A stretch of 64,000 nucleotides of DNA from an uncultured Lachnospiraceae bacterium (GCA_947626395.1 CANQRU010000003.1:85819-149818); one strand, 5' to 3'; shown: positions 9,701-16,994, numbered from the stretch's first letter. The notes: generated from the sequence alone by a model not told the origin. Numbers and translations are program-made.

Positions 9701-11234
9701 GGAACGTAAACTCCACTCCATCGACCACGCCATCACTGAACACCTCTTCTTTGGAGCAGATCGGGCAGACAAATTCACACTTGTGGGCAGGTCTGTAGCC
9801 ACACTCTTCGTTGTGGACATGAACTGCCGGCTCCTCCTCTTCCGAAAAGAAGTCGTCATCGCTATCCGCATGGGTGTCCCCTGTCCCTTCCTGACTCTCT
9901 TCGGTCGCGGAAGGTGCAGTTGTCTCAGCTGCGTTTGTCTCTTTCTCAGACTCGGACTCTGTTGTCTCTACTGCGCTCGTCTCTTCCTCAGACTCGGACG
10001 CCGTTGTCTCAGCTGCGCTCGTCTCTTCCTCAGACTCGGACGCTGTTGTCTCAGCTGCGCTCGTCTCCTCGGTCTCGGCTGCACTCGTCTCGACCACGGT
10101 CGTTTCTTCCTCGGTCTGAGATGCCGTCGTCTCCGCTGCGCTCGTCTCTTCCTCAGTCTGAGGCGCAGTCGTCTCCGCTACGGTCGTCTCTTTCTCAGTC
10201 TCGGGTGCTGTCGTCTCCGCTGCAGTCGTCTCCTCCTCGGTCTCGGCTGCGCTCGTCTCTATCTTTCCATAATATTCATCAACTACTCCCGGGCCTTCAT
10301 TGAACCATCCCATGGCTACCGGTGCATCTGCGATCACCACCTGGGACGCTTCCGTCTCGGTCTCGGCGGTCTCTTCTGCCGGGGTCTCAGCCGGAGCTTC
10401 CGTCGGCTCGCTTTCCAGAGCCTTCTCCGATGCTTCCGTCGGCTCGGCTGCCAGAGTCTCTGTCGCGGCAGTCTCTTCCGCTGTGGTCTCGTCTGCGACG
10501 GCCTCGGTGCTTTCTTCTACCGTGGTTTCAGTCTCAGCCGCGGTAGTCTCGGCTGCAGCTTCTGTGGTTTCTGCCGGCGCTTCGGTCTGATCAGTTGCCG
10601 TAGTCTCTTCCGGTGCCTCGGTCTGATCGGCCGCCGAAGTCTCTGCCGGCGCTTCGGTCTGATCGGCCGCCGAAGTCTCTGCCGGCGCCTCGGTCGGCTC
10701 GGTTGCCTGGGTCTCTACCGGAGCTTCAGTCGGTGCATCTGCCTGAGTGTCAGCCAGAGCTTCGGTCAGATCATCCGTCTCACCGTCAGCGTCTTCCGTT
10801 ACGTTTTCGACAACGATCTCGGATATCTCTCCCTCGATATTCTGTCCTTCTTTGAGTGCCTCTTCATATTTGCAGGGGCTTCCCGGATCATAGCCGCAGT
10901 CTTCCGTATGGGTCGGATGATGGATACATAATCCGTCCTCATACGATACCTCTTCTTCCTGCTCTTCCGGCTCAACGACCGTTATGGAAGTCTCGCCCTG
11001 CTGAATCTCCTCGTACTCCGGCTCTGTCTCGGAATTCTCTGAATTCACATACGACGCCGCTTCGGAACTGCTGACTGCCCACGCGTCGATGCCTACGCTC
11101 GTAAACACCATGCTCAGGGCCAGAACGCCCGCGGTGATGCGCTTCGTCATCTTCTTCCGGCTGAAATTCCGCGCGAATGCGCCAAGCCGTCCGAGTCCTG
11201 TGTTCGCAAGTCTCATTTCTTTCCTCTCCTTCAT
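720..11234 (-). CDS. giant cell-wall-anchored surface protein (signal peptide, Thr/Glu-rich stalk, SdrD_B-like and FctA/Spy0128-like domains, 7 DUF11 repeats, NPGG repeats, sortase signal APMTGD + TM + KKK)
   Basis: ORF 720..11270; a start at 11234 (MKERKEMRLANTG) or 11216 fits RBS-like GGGAG/AAGGAGAGG better. C-terminus APMTGDNKPVGAAALFGLLALGMMGAFGILGFKKKDEEDA is a sortase signal; seven IxKEQ...VTYYLTVTN.G...A..V.V.D.VP repeats are DUF11 (TIGR01451-like). Confidence 0.93.
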   Translation of the reverse strand: MKERKEMRLANTGLGRLGAFARNFSRKKMTKRITAGVLALSMVFTSVGIDAWAVSSSEAASYVNSENSETEPEYEEIQQGETSITVVEPEEQEEEVSYEDGLCIHHPTHTEDCGYDPGSPCKYEEALKEGQNIEGEISEIVVENVTEDADGETDDLTEALADTQADAPTEAPVETQATEPTEAPAETSAADQTEAPAETSAADQTEAPEETTATDQTEAPAETTEAAAETTAAETETTVEESTEAVADETTAEETAATETLAAEPTEASEKALESEPTEAPAETPAEETAETETEASQVVIADAPVAMGWFNEGPGVVDEYYGKIETSAAETEEETTAAETTAPETEKETTVAETTAPQTEEETSAAETTASQTEEETTVVETSAAETEETSAAETTASESEEETSAAETTASESEEETSAVETTESESEKETNAAETTAPSATEESQEGTGDTHADSDDDFFSEEEEPAVHVHNEECGYRPAHKCEFVCPICSKEEVFSDGVVDGVEFTFPESLENGVVYEGQEISLLEGVTAKKELVIDDNTPWYEGMPTSIDYKVKVFTVASDVSEPEEWNKAGNTLTPKTETTYHVVYTAWDEDSNRMVSAISRELETTVGEIKITITVPENKFLAGYTFADNDEPVRIELFKDVQVSPETYDGNPITLTVEVKCTKTDENGNVLDPKIATYTRGTDNDRAFLELSSSNDGETYEITYSAQPETPDIKPTTWMTTFSVVNPTKIGKRLREDKAVIKCAALAKGKNDNGYAMLTGGSVEMDESAGPGNDKSKTNDIVRTYDTVAYTVDLSTGTQEEGGQLFETGRIYFELVLPCSVDQAQFATDAMGWMNTVPEMAYKVTDMGDRQVLRGSYLLVPKNDETAAIGNSNRQMSVVVRVLAMKNRETLQPKFTYWLEGNDVGVEYASASVPSYENKDVNVDVKYPTGDTLATDSNHECKEHHKKEYMTVEPPAVTISARLMMDLKVHLDNDNSTLSFGTFDFSTGNSTAPNRTTESTLVKGRLGVFGVSIELVGESKTKGLVGMELPDESEDITFTLTMTNDYVGSKEGVSGSYTYRGNELTDYPVKFWSAGPNLNEGDKIQPDGREIQSTNPYASNVLPWNEWINEANAYRTCYDGGEWSFEYGANNTVKVKVSGYRIREALAQMKVPYTYVGASNVTTTYYNKDEIGMQYWKLQRAIFSTGEIWAVQKAYVNADETEWDDGAAQQKMGSGTFHVTLTSSDAKVGDRKIDNSVWTAQNDFPLERPGTIDNEIVYHAYKQGWGHPLIEEGWENGRDWAMPGKPVSLEDVVFYNGADGQWLGVAVDQMIKFDADFFEPDAVSSSGVSSGDRSVVDGGNQMSAANALKLWGIKPDKKNWSSDQEMQEATPDDLIFYNTYEEAKQNGQCVAFLIEWRGVADSGRTHLIEVIDGKVKDDCPTDQVYMITHTAHAWRKNEVEKYATAWRDEKYPERAGKPLSDAEYTEYVKVGFPTRGDRSSIGGKNNAGKQCKFLSEGKGVTSEFWWSSVYGEGKAKGQSGGKNGERPNTDAHVTDFKKSIYDSHQGNWTSAGTGYVKGGDACLVVGHSTSISKNVAQKAYDSVTGTWTLDKSTFSMDDKQRFVDFVLNPNIEVAVASSDGSNKITDTVYIEDTLPKELEYLEDPGSVIGSAEDYSGDVNGHSPGSVKGGKSITTVARPNPDGTTTLKWTIELKDFPITAETTPIGPIYFTCKIGKEGNTKEDVVDQQVITNNVKIWSDYDSNKREFKKYNNNVASATINISRLNSSNVVKRAKNVYVEVGSTMTYEMLVGNDSENDLEEQVIIESLPYNGDGASSFTGPLNVLNFTANFTDKSTPVSGNLKFYYTTNPAYRPIKSEDFIVTQDSNGDPGKAKLERGIFDDRNKWTPIEPYDTVSLEYKPGKDVGEIVAFAAVGTLPGGKTLQMNIDLDLPKGKPGDHVVNRLSNSTLESSDKTSIVNRRLEGLTWFDTDHDGLQGDGEPRLENVKVTLLKLREGGDPTDIADYDVYKAKNNKDAVILTGQQMDLLVGDPEQYSGSDNRARYLFSHLPSGTFAVKFESSDTVDLGDYIASPVDKVPGQKRNADSDATPSYKPGNEGVDYTAILGIDMPVAGAMTSATYNSPYHDSGFHGVDLTIRKAIRWDAYTSAEKQNEIQGNRYDFAVETDEALTSYETSAGTDINLSGKQAKVSVTGAGQVTIYNLPVGKTITVSEYDGQANIEGLDRKTTVRSGEVTESNKISVTTSKDNDKAIEIAYTNEYTSPYVTISKTQEKNSDGNITNEKLTVKNRNEITYYLTVENKGEGTAKSVIVHDTVPQEAEVITSSYEVGGKTFGAGITNAKIPLELKAESDSAGVTTYAISDGGAYDSETHEITWDLGNMPAGDTKVVSFTVIVPDVAYETHWNNIATVAYDNPPKEPEPSNKVEIEEFAPNIEIIKEQQRFDGPRTKNELGVGKDDIITYYLTVKSTGKEDAEDVVVTDVVPQEAEQTRVVDGKEVKDIVTLPLILDKESIHAVRKHADGTTYDDPDLKHGYNESTNTITWYLGDIPVGESVEVSFQVSVPDVDTVTRWANAGAAKYGNNPNGPEEEIPTNKVEIEELAPHILIEKEQSVNGGTRTKAYDIPDGVDGGDRVTYYLTVTSDGSEAAQQVTVKDIVPQTAEQIRVEDDGTVRRDTVDLPLILDKSTISAKKIGKWGEGGLKYMSDYNENTHEIRWDLGDIPVGGIVEVSFTVEVPDVKYETIWDNVGRTSYKNDPHKEETPEIPSNHVRIEEEGVTLIQEKTHAVNDEKPTTKPLQVKDKDIVTYAIKVTNNGPSTANDILVYDSIPEGEPELTLVEGSISEGGELQADSKSIIWKIEKLEKGESATVSFQVEVHDTDHNQTWKNIAYVYHDPQNPDPEDPDPKNPEDPWEPTNDVEEEEKFPVLTIEKEQSSNREPRTKNGIRVYGEDTVRYYLVVKNTGGEAATDVEIRDVVPQQALQTEIIDGEKQQKTVELPLILKEDSSTVSGYAISNNGTYTESEKTITWKFEEIPAGGSVEVTFDVTVPEKVGVYEWTNTGAVKYDNDPKKDPEDPWTPSNEVKIKEQTPELTQTKTQAVNGGSADALTRTVIEDDEVTYYITVTNTSDADAESVKIYDAIPEAVPANGAKLTVAKNADGSDRISDGGKLRADGSAIDWTIALIPARSTKTVEFTVVVPDVSENTKWTNIAYVHPNDPDDPDPKDPDPENPEDPWNPTPEVEIEEKYPIVSIVKEQSSAGHERTRNAFSVTGGDIVTYYLTVTNSGEETAEKVVVEDQIPQKTIQGDDLPLSLVEGSITEGGQLQSDGITIVWEIGDMGAGTSKTVSFQVIVPYAAGTKNWRNVATTWYENPPADPENPENPPEGSKENPTPSNEVEVQKNNPGGNPGGNPGGNPGGNPGGNPGGNPGTEIPDNPTPLAEFPDSPVPLAGFETIEDEDVPLAFLAPMTGDNKPVGAAALFGLLALGMMGAFGILGFKKKDEEDA
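950..1036 (-). repeat. 12-bp tandem repeat encoding (NPGG)7
   Basis: Alternating ccgggattacca/cccggattacct units; protein GGNPGGNPGGNPGGNPGGNPGGNPGGNPG just before the sorting signal. Confidence 0.95.
1040..4440 (-). repeat. seven tandem DUF11 domains (about 150 aa each)
   Basis: Protein repeats starting ITISKTQEKN, IEIIKEQQRF, ILIEKEQSVN, VTLIQEKTHA, LTIEKEQSSN, LTQTKTQAVN, VSIVKEQSSA, each followed by (I/V)xYYLTVxNxG...VxDxVPQ. Confidence 0.9.
9915..10265 (-). repeat. 42-bp tandem repeats encoding Thr/Glu-rich stalk (ESEEETSAAETTAS)n
   Basis: Unit gacgctgttgtctcagctgcgctcgtctcttcctcagactcg repeated with substitutions. Confidence 0.9.
10575..10710 (-). repeat. 36-bp tandem repeats encoding (EAPAETSAADQT)n
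   Basis: gccggcgcttcggtctgatcggccgccgaagtctct repeated about 3-4 times. Confidence 0.9.
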
Positions 11235-11390
11235 AATTTTTATCTCCCTTTCCTTTGATCTATGGATCATATTTTTCGATTAACTGCAAATACTCACCAC
11301 TGTTCCCCTTTGCGAAATCACGCCGCTCGTGCCGCGCATTTTCAAGGAAACAGCCGCGAAACTACAATAAGATGCGATTGTCCGCCGCGC

Positions 11391-11951
11391 TTATACCACC
11401 CGGAATACGGGTTGGGCGATGGACCTGGCAGCGGACTTCGCCTTCGCCGCGCCGGGCGCCAGTGCAGAATGAATCAGACACATCAGTTCCAATGTGCTCC
11501 GAAAATAAAGCCGCTGGGCCTTCCAGCAGACTTCTCCCTGCCAGCTGTTGTGCTGGCGGCAGATGACACGGACGAGAAATGCTTCCTTGCGCCTGGCGTC
11601 GCCGCGGCGGCCAAGGCCCGTAAGACGTGCAGCGTCAGATACGACCGGTTTCGCCGCGTCTGTGGCCGTGGATGATTCGCCGGTCGATTCCATGACAGAT
11701 ACGCTGCCCACGCCGTGGGCAACCGGGCGTCTCCTGCGTCCGGTCTCGAAGGTCCGAAGGACCGAGTCCGCAGAAAGGGGCTTTTCTTCATCCAACCATT
11801 CGTTTATCATAAGAAGAGCCTGATCCAGGCCCGCAAAGGACACAGCCTGGCCGTGAGACATCCGGTTAATCACACCGGTCACACCGCCGTCGGCTGCCAT
11901 TTCCGTATGGAGCAGAAAAACGGATGTGTTTTTCAGAAACTGTTCAGCCAT
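11391..11951 (-). CDS. small conserved-type hypothetical protein upstream of the giant surface protein (C-terminal EAFLVRVICRQHNSWQG...FRSTLELMCLIHSAL motif)
   Basis: 186-aa ORF, ATG at 11951 with aggagg upstream (catgtgtcctcctttcc); same strand and about 150 bp upstream of the adhesin. Confidence 0.75.
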   Translation of the reverse strand: MAEQFLKNTSVFLLHTEMAADGGVTGVINRMSHGQAVSFAGLDQALLMINEWLDEEKPLSADSVLRTFETGRRRRPVAHGVGSVSVMESTGESSTATDAAKPVVSDAARLTGLGRRGDARRKEAFLVRVICRQHNSWQGEVCWKAQRLYFRSTLELMCLIHSALAPGAAKAKSAARSIAQPVFRVV

Positions 11952-11965
11952 GTGTCCTCCTTTCC

Positions 11966-11982
11966 TATACCGCTACGGTATA
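11966..11982. promoter_or_regulatory. palindrome TATACCG-CTA-CGGTATA adjacent to RBS of the 11951 gene
   Basis: 7-bp perfect arms, 3-nt spacer. Confidence 0.5.
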
Positions 11983-11996
11983 TGGTCGGCGGGTAG

Positions 11997-12023
11997 TGTC
12001 GTAGAGTGGCGTACTCTACGACA
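11997..12023. promoter_or_regulatory. perfect inverted repeat TGTCGTAGAGT-ggcgt-ACTCTACGACA upstream of adhesin gene block
   Basis: 11-bp perfect arms with 5-nt spacer; followed on + strand by ttttctttt. Confidence 0.55.
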
Positions 12024-12102
12024 TTTTCTTTTGTGTAAGTATAGTAAACGCCATGCGGAATGGCTGATCTTAGCCAATACTTCTTCTCAGTGAGACAAAA
12101 TA

Positions 12103-12129
12103 AGACATCCACTTATGAAATGGATGTCT
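12103..12129. promoter_or_regulatory. inverted repeat AGACATCCA-N9-TGGATGTCT
   Basis: 9-bp perfect arms in the long non-coding region between divergent adhesin block and Rpn gene. Confidence 0.4.
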
Positions 12130-12413
12130 CTGCTTGATGATACATGCCGGACTGAAATTTCACCACAGCCATCCGGTTTTCTTTTTTATACTATTCTTTA
12201 TACAACAGGTTCGCATGGCCCTATAGCTGCCGGCAAGATTCATTTTATCGATTCATTTTATTAAATCAACACCTGCCTTCAATGACTTTCAATTTCTCAT
12301 TGCATTTTTCCTAATGATGTGTTATGATAATCACATCGGCGGGCGCTCTGTCGCCTGCCCTTTATGCTTTTCTGGCATCGTGCCTGGATTTTCTCCGGCA
12401 GATTCCATGTCAT

Positions 12414-12541
12414 GCGGCCTGCAGTGGTTTGGCCGCACTACCCATGCAGCCTGCAGCGGCTTGAATGCACTGCTCACGCAGCCTGCAGCAGCTTGAATGT
12501 ACTTCTTACGCAACCTGCAGCGGCTTGAATGTACTGCATCT
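12414..12541. repeat. 32-bp degenerate tandem repeat, 4 units
   Basis: Units start at 12414, 12446, 12478, 12510: GCAGCCTGCAGCGGCTTGAATGCACTGCTCAC and variants. Confidence 0.93.
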
Positions 12542-12628
12542 GTACCTATGCGTCCGCAGCCACGCAGCGCAGCAAAACCCGATATCCATGCACACCCCGG
12601 CCCGGGGCGATTTCGAAGGGGGAATTCT

Positions 12629-13696
12629 ATGGGCATCCAAAATCTTGAAGTCAACGAACTCTTAAAACGCAGGGAAATATTTGCCGATCTCGTCAACGGT
12701 TCCCTGCACCACGGCCGGCAGGTTCTCAAGCCGGAGGACCTGACTCCTCTGCCTCCTCAATCCGGCGCCGTCATCGACGGACGGCGTGGCCGCCGCAGCG
12801 CCGTTGAGCGCACCGGCGACATTCGCATGAAGGCCGATTCCGGCACCTACTCTGTCATTTTTGCCGGCGAGGTCCAGGCCAATACCCACTACGCCATGCC
12901 TGTCCGGAACATGCTCTATGACGCCCTGGAGTACACTCGCCAGGTGAAGGATCTGGAGAAGCGGCACCGGGAAAGAAAGGATTTAAAGCAGTCCGACGAG
13001 TTTTTGTCCGGCATATCGAAAGAAGACCGGATCCGGCCGGTCGTCAATACGATCCTTTTCACAGGTAAGGCATGGGACGGCAGTGAAACGCTTCACGGCC
13101 TGCTGGCAGTCGACCCGGACGACCCAGACACCAAAGATCTGCTGAAATACATACCGGATTATCGGATCAACCTGATCACGGTCAGGGCGATAGAAGAACC
13201 AAAAAATTACAGAACGTGTTTACAACAGATATTCTCTATGATAAAATACAAGGAAGATAAAGAGAAATTAGACCACTATGTACAGGAGAACCGCGAGGCA
13301 ATTGACCGGATGGACAGCGTGGAACTGTCCGCGGCCCTGGAGATGTTTAATGACCGGCGGCTGGAGAAACAGATCGAGCAGCAGAGAAGGAAAGAGGGGG
13401 AGAAGGTGCTTGGATTAAGTCAGGCTATTACAGATATGCTGAACGACAGTGAGAAAGCGGGTCAGGAGCGCGGTGAGAAACTCGGTTTCGAACGCGGCGA
13501 GAAACTCGGACTGGAACGCGGTGAGAAGCTCGGACTGGAGCGCGGTGAGAAGCTTGGACTGGAACGCGGTGAGAAGCTTAGCCTGGAACTTTGCAGCCGT
13601 CTCATGGAAGCCGGCCGTATGGACGACATGAAACGGATATTCACCGATCAGGAGTTCCGTGAATCTCTCTATGAGAAATATGGCATTCAGAAATAA
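12629..13696 (+). CDS. Rpn-family recombination-promoting nuclease / putative transposase-like PD-(D/E)XK protein
   Basis: ATG 12629 with gaaggggga RBS; MGIQNLEVNELLKRREIFADLVNG...FAGEVQANTHYAMPVRNMLYDALEY...RPVVNTILFTGKAWDGSETLHGLL; C-terminal ERGEKLGLERG repeats typical of this family. Confidence 0.85.
   Translation: MGIQNLEVNELLKRREIFADLVNGSLHHGRQVLKPEDLTPLPPQSGAVIDGRRGRRSAVERTGDIRMKADSGTYSVIFAGEVQANTHYAMPVRNMLYDALEYTRQVKDLEKRHRERKDLKQSDEFLSGISKEDRIRPVVNTILFTGKAWDGSETLHGLLAVDPDDPDTKDLLKYIPDYRINLITVRAIEEPKNYRTCLQQIFSMIKYKEDKEKLDHYVQENREAIDRMDSVELSAALEMFNDRRLEKQIEQQRRKEGEKVLGLSQAITDMLNDSEKAGQERGEKLGFERGEKLGLERGEKLGLERGEKLGLERGEKLSLELCSRLMEAGRMDDMKRIFTDQEFRESLYEKYGIQK
13466..13585 (+). repeat. 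24-bp tandem repeat, 5 units, encoding ERGEKLG(F/L)
   Basis: gaacgcggtgagaagctcggactg x5 at 13466, 13490, 13514, 13538, 13562. Confidence 0.95.
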
Positions 13697-13829
13697 AAAA
13701 TCGGCGTCCCCGGATGTCCCGCGCCATACAACTCCTCAGCGATCTGACGGACGCCAGTCTGCCTCCGCGCAGCCAGCGGCCGCCCAGAGCGTATCGCAGG
13801 ACTTCTCTTGCCATTATTAGCGTTGTATT

Positions 13830-13862
13830 GAGGAGCGCCGATAAGCGGCGCCCCTCGCTTTC
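13830..13862. terminator. hairpin GAGGAGCGCCG-ataag-CGGCGCCCCTC between convergent genes
   Basis: 11-bp stem with one mismatch followed by gcttt on +; lies between convergent Rpn and TIGR00266 genes. Confidence 0.5.
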
Positions 13863-13864
13863 AT

Positions 13865-14545
13865 CTACTTGCCAGATGGTATATACCGCAGGATCTGCCC
13901 CGCCACCGCGGAGATCGGCATGGTCTGCAGCCACACATGGCCCGGGCCGGTGATCACGGTGTTGAACAGGCCCTCTCCGCCGAACAGCACATTTTTCACT
14001 CCGGACACAGTCTGGATATCGATCTGGCAGGTACTTTCCATGGCCGCCAGATATCCGGTATCCACGACGATCTGCTGTCCCGGCTGCAGGTCGTACTCGA
14101 CCACATGACCGTCGAATTCCAGGAAAACGACGCCCTGACCGGACAGCCTCTGCATGATGAATCCCTCGCCGCCGAAGAAACCGGCTCCCAGCTTCTTCTG
14201 GAAGAACACGGACAGATTGACGCCCGGCTCCGATGCCAGAAAGCCCGACTTCTGCACCACCAGTTCTCTTCCGGGTCCGATCTCAAAGGGAACGATCTTC
14301 CCCGGAAAGCTGGACGCGAACGCGATCATGCCCCGGCCGCCCATGGCAGTGTAGATATTCTGGAACATGGCCTCACCCGCGAACATCCTTCCAAACGCCT
14401 TGCCGAGACCGCCGTTGGTGCCGGTCTCCATCCTCATATTCGGGGACATCCAGCTCATGGAGCCCCGTTCTGTGACCATCTGCTCCCCATCCTCCAGATA
14501 ACATACGACAACCGGCAGTGTTTCTCCCTTCACCTCGTAACGCAT
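13865..14545 (-). CDS. TIGR00266 / AIM24-family protein
   Basis: Start MRYEVKGETLPVVVCYLEDGEQMVTERGSMSWMSPNMRMET; FGGEGLFNTVITGPGHVWLQTMP C-terminal motif. Confidence 0.93.
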   Translation of the reverse strand: MRYEVKGETLPVVVCYLEDGEQMVTERGSMSWMSPNMRMETGTNGGLGKAFGRMFAGEAMFQNIYTAMGGRGMIAFASSFPGKIVPFEIGPGRELVVQKSGFLASEPGVNLSVFFQKKLGAGFFGGEGFIMQRLSGQGVVFLEFDGHVVEYDLQPGQQIVVDTGYLAAMESTCQIDIQTVSGVKNVLFGGEGLFNTVITGPGHVWLQTMPISAVAGQILRYIPSGK

Positions 14546-14803
14546 GACAAATCCTCCTTTTCTTTTCACGAAATCGCGCCGGGCGGGATCTTCTCCTGTC
14601 GCGGCCGCCTTTTTTCTGTGTAAATGTATTCGCGCGGCGACGATGCCGCTACAACATATTTATCATAATTTATACAGCAGCTCAATGCCCATTCACGTCT
14701 TGTGCCGCAATCTTGCACTTCTCAAAAGCGGACGTAACTTGCTGTACGTTTCCCTGCGGAAAGTACAGGTATTTTCTTTCCGAACGCATTCTATACAGGC
14801 TGT

Positions 14804-16098
14804 CTAGTCGATCGCATGATCGATGGAAATATGTCCTCCCGCCCAGACCTTCCGCCCGGACCAGTCCTCATCCGGCTGGTTCCAGAACGGATCCTCCGGC
14901 GCAAGCCCCAGTGGCAGAAAAACGGCGCTGCAAAGATACAGGCTGCCGGTATTGATATATTCCTCCGCCAATTCCGGCTGATATCCGAAGACGCCCGGCC
15001 GCAGCCAGCCATTTTCATCAAACATATCCGGCGCGGACATGACACGGCGGATCACGGCGGTCAGACCGCAGCGGACCGAAGCCGGGGATAAATGCTCCTC
15101 CAGCCGGTGCTGCAGGGCTGCCTGGGCCAGCATCTGGAACGCGCCGAAACGATAGCAGATGGAACGCCCCACCACCGGATAGGAACCGTCCGGACCGATC
15201 ATCCGCTCCAGCACGGAGGCATAGCGGGACGCGCGGGCCAGAACCGCCGGGCGCATCCGCGCGATCTCATCCGACTGAGCCGCAAACAGATCCACCAGAT
15301 CCACATACATGGGCTGGATCACGAAGCTGTTGTAGTAATCCCAGTGGAATATGGGGCCGTCGCCGTAGACGCCGTCGCCCCTGTACCACTCCTGAAATGC
15401 CCTGAGCGCCCCAAGGACGCGCATGATATCCCACTCTTCTCCCAGCACATACAGTCCGGCCTCCACCATGGCGGAGAAGAACAGCCAGTTGGTGTTGACC
15501 GCGGCGATCCGGCGGGTCGCGCGCAGCGCGTCGGCCAGATGGCGGCGGGTACGCCCACTCGCAGACAACGGAGCAGCCATATCTGCTCCCGTTCCATCCG
15601 GCTGCATAGCTGCGGTCTTAGCCGCACCGGCTGCTTCCGCTTCTAACCGATATCCAGCGGTTTTACCGGCGCACTGTCCCGGAACGCTTTCATCAGCCTC
15701 GGCCGCAGCGATACCTCTCCCGGCAAGCGCCTTCTGCGCCCGCACCAGCGCGTGAGCCAGGAAAGCGGCGTCGACCAGCGGCTGTCCGCCGTCCGTGAAA
15801 TTCATAAAATCAGGCGAATCCGGGTCAGCGGCCATCTCAAGACAGCGGACGGCCTTCCGGCGCATCCCGCTCTGCAGCTTTCTCTCCTCCGATGAAAGCG
15901 CCGCCGGATCCAGTTCCAGCCACGGCGCCAGCCCCAGCATACTGCGGCCGAACGCCTCCAGCGGCGCGTACTGCGCCCGGCCCGCGTGAAAATCAAGCGG
16001 GAGCCGCTGCTTCAGTTCTCCATTTTCAAGCGCGTCAAGCACCGGCCCGGTGATCTTAAGAAGCGCCGCCAGCCATTCTTTTCTCGTATCTTCCATAG
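14804..16098 (-). CDS. DUF2264 domain-containing protein
   Basis: Start MEDTRKEWLAALLKITGPVLDALENGELKQRLPL (ATG 16098); W.FFSAMVEAGLYVLGEEWD, DGPIFHWDYYNSFVIQPMYVDL. Confidence 0.88.
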
Positions 16099-16340
16099 TT
16101 CCCGTTCTCCCATTTTCAAAATCAGCGCATAAATCCGCCGGATATCTGTCTGCAGGCTGCTTTCCCGGCGCTGCATTCTCTTCTCCGCAATGTCCCGGCC
16201 AACGCCGCCTTCTCTCTCCTGCAACATCCCTGCCGCCGTCTCTTTCTGGCAAAAAACAGACTGCCGCAGAACCGTCCCGGCCCCGGCGGTCATCCCGCAG
16301 GGAGCCGGCTTCCGTCCCGCGGCAGCCTTTCATTTTCGCA

Positions 16341-16994
16341 TTATTCGCCGAATACAGCGATGTAATCCTTCTTGAACTTCTCGATGCCCTGATCCGTCAG
16401 CGGATGCTTGGTCATCTGCATCAGCACCTTATACGGAACCGTGGCGATGTCCGCGCCGGCCCTTGCGCAGTCGATCACATGGATCGCGTGGCGAATGCTG
16501 GCGGCGATGATCTCGGTCTTAATATCGTGGGTCATAAATACATCCGCGATGTCCTCGATCAGTTCCACGCCCGGCATGGAAATGTCGTCCAGACGTCCCA
16601 CGAACGGAGACACGAAGGTCGCGCCTGCGCGGGCGGCCAGCAGAGCCTGGGCCGTGGTGAAGATCAGAGTCACATTGGTCTTGATGCCTTCGGCGGACAG
16701 AACCTTGACGGCCTTTAATCCCTCAGCGGTCATCGGGATCTTCACGACCATGTTCGGATGGATCGCCGCGATCTCACGGCCTTCCTTGATCATGCCGGCC
16801 GCGTCGGTCGTCGTGGCCTTCACCTCGCCGCTGATCGGGCCGTCCACGATGGAGGCGATCTCCGCGATCACCTGATTAAAGTCCCGGCCTTCCTTGGCGA
16901 TCAGGGACGGATTGGTGGTAACTCCGCAGATAATGCCCATCTCGTTGGCCTCGCGGATCTCATCTACATTTGCTGTGTCGATAAAAAATTTCAT
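16341..16994 (-). CDS. fsa: fructose-6-phosphate aldolase / transaldolase-like
   Basis: [39 protein letters not shown]...[31 protein letters not shown]. Confidence 0.95.
   Translation of the reverse strand: MKFFIDTANVDEIREANEMGIICGVTTNPSLIAKEGRDFNQVIAEIASIVDGPISGEVKATTTDAAGMIKEGREIAAIHPNMVVKIPMTAEGLKAVKVLSAEGIKTNVTLIFTTAQALLAARAGATFVSPFVGRLDDISMPGVELIEDIADVFMTHDIKTEIIAASIRHAIHVIDCARAGADIATVPYKVLMQMTKHPLTDQGIEKFKKDYIAVFGE

Noticed and set aside
9285-10931. 548-aa + strand ORF (and 1452..2705, 2877..4094, 9914..10303)
   Set aside because: Antisense to the repeat-rich adhesin; Leu/Arg/Ser/Cys-biased translation is a shadow of the opposite-strand codon pattern.
12414-12541. CRISPR array candidate
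   Set aside because: 32-bp units are contiguous with no spacers and are degenerate; no cas genes nearby.
13866-14623. + strand ORFs 13937..14623 and neighbours
   Set aside because: Antisense to the TIGR00266 protein with no family motif.
14741-14768. hairpin ctgtacgtttccctgcggaaagtacag as terminator for DUF2264
   Set aside because: Bulged stem without a T-tract on the relevant strand; insufficient support.
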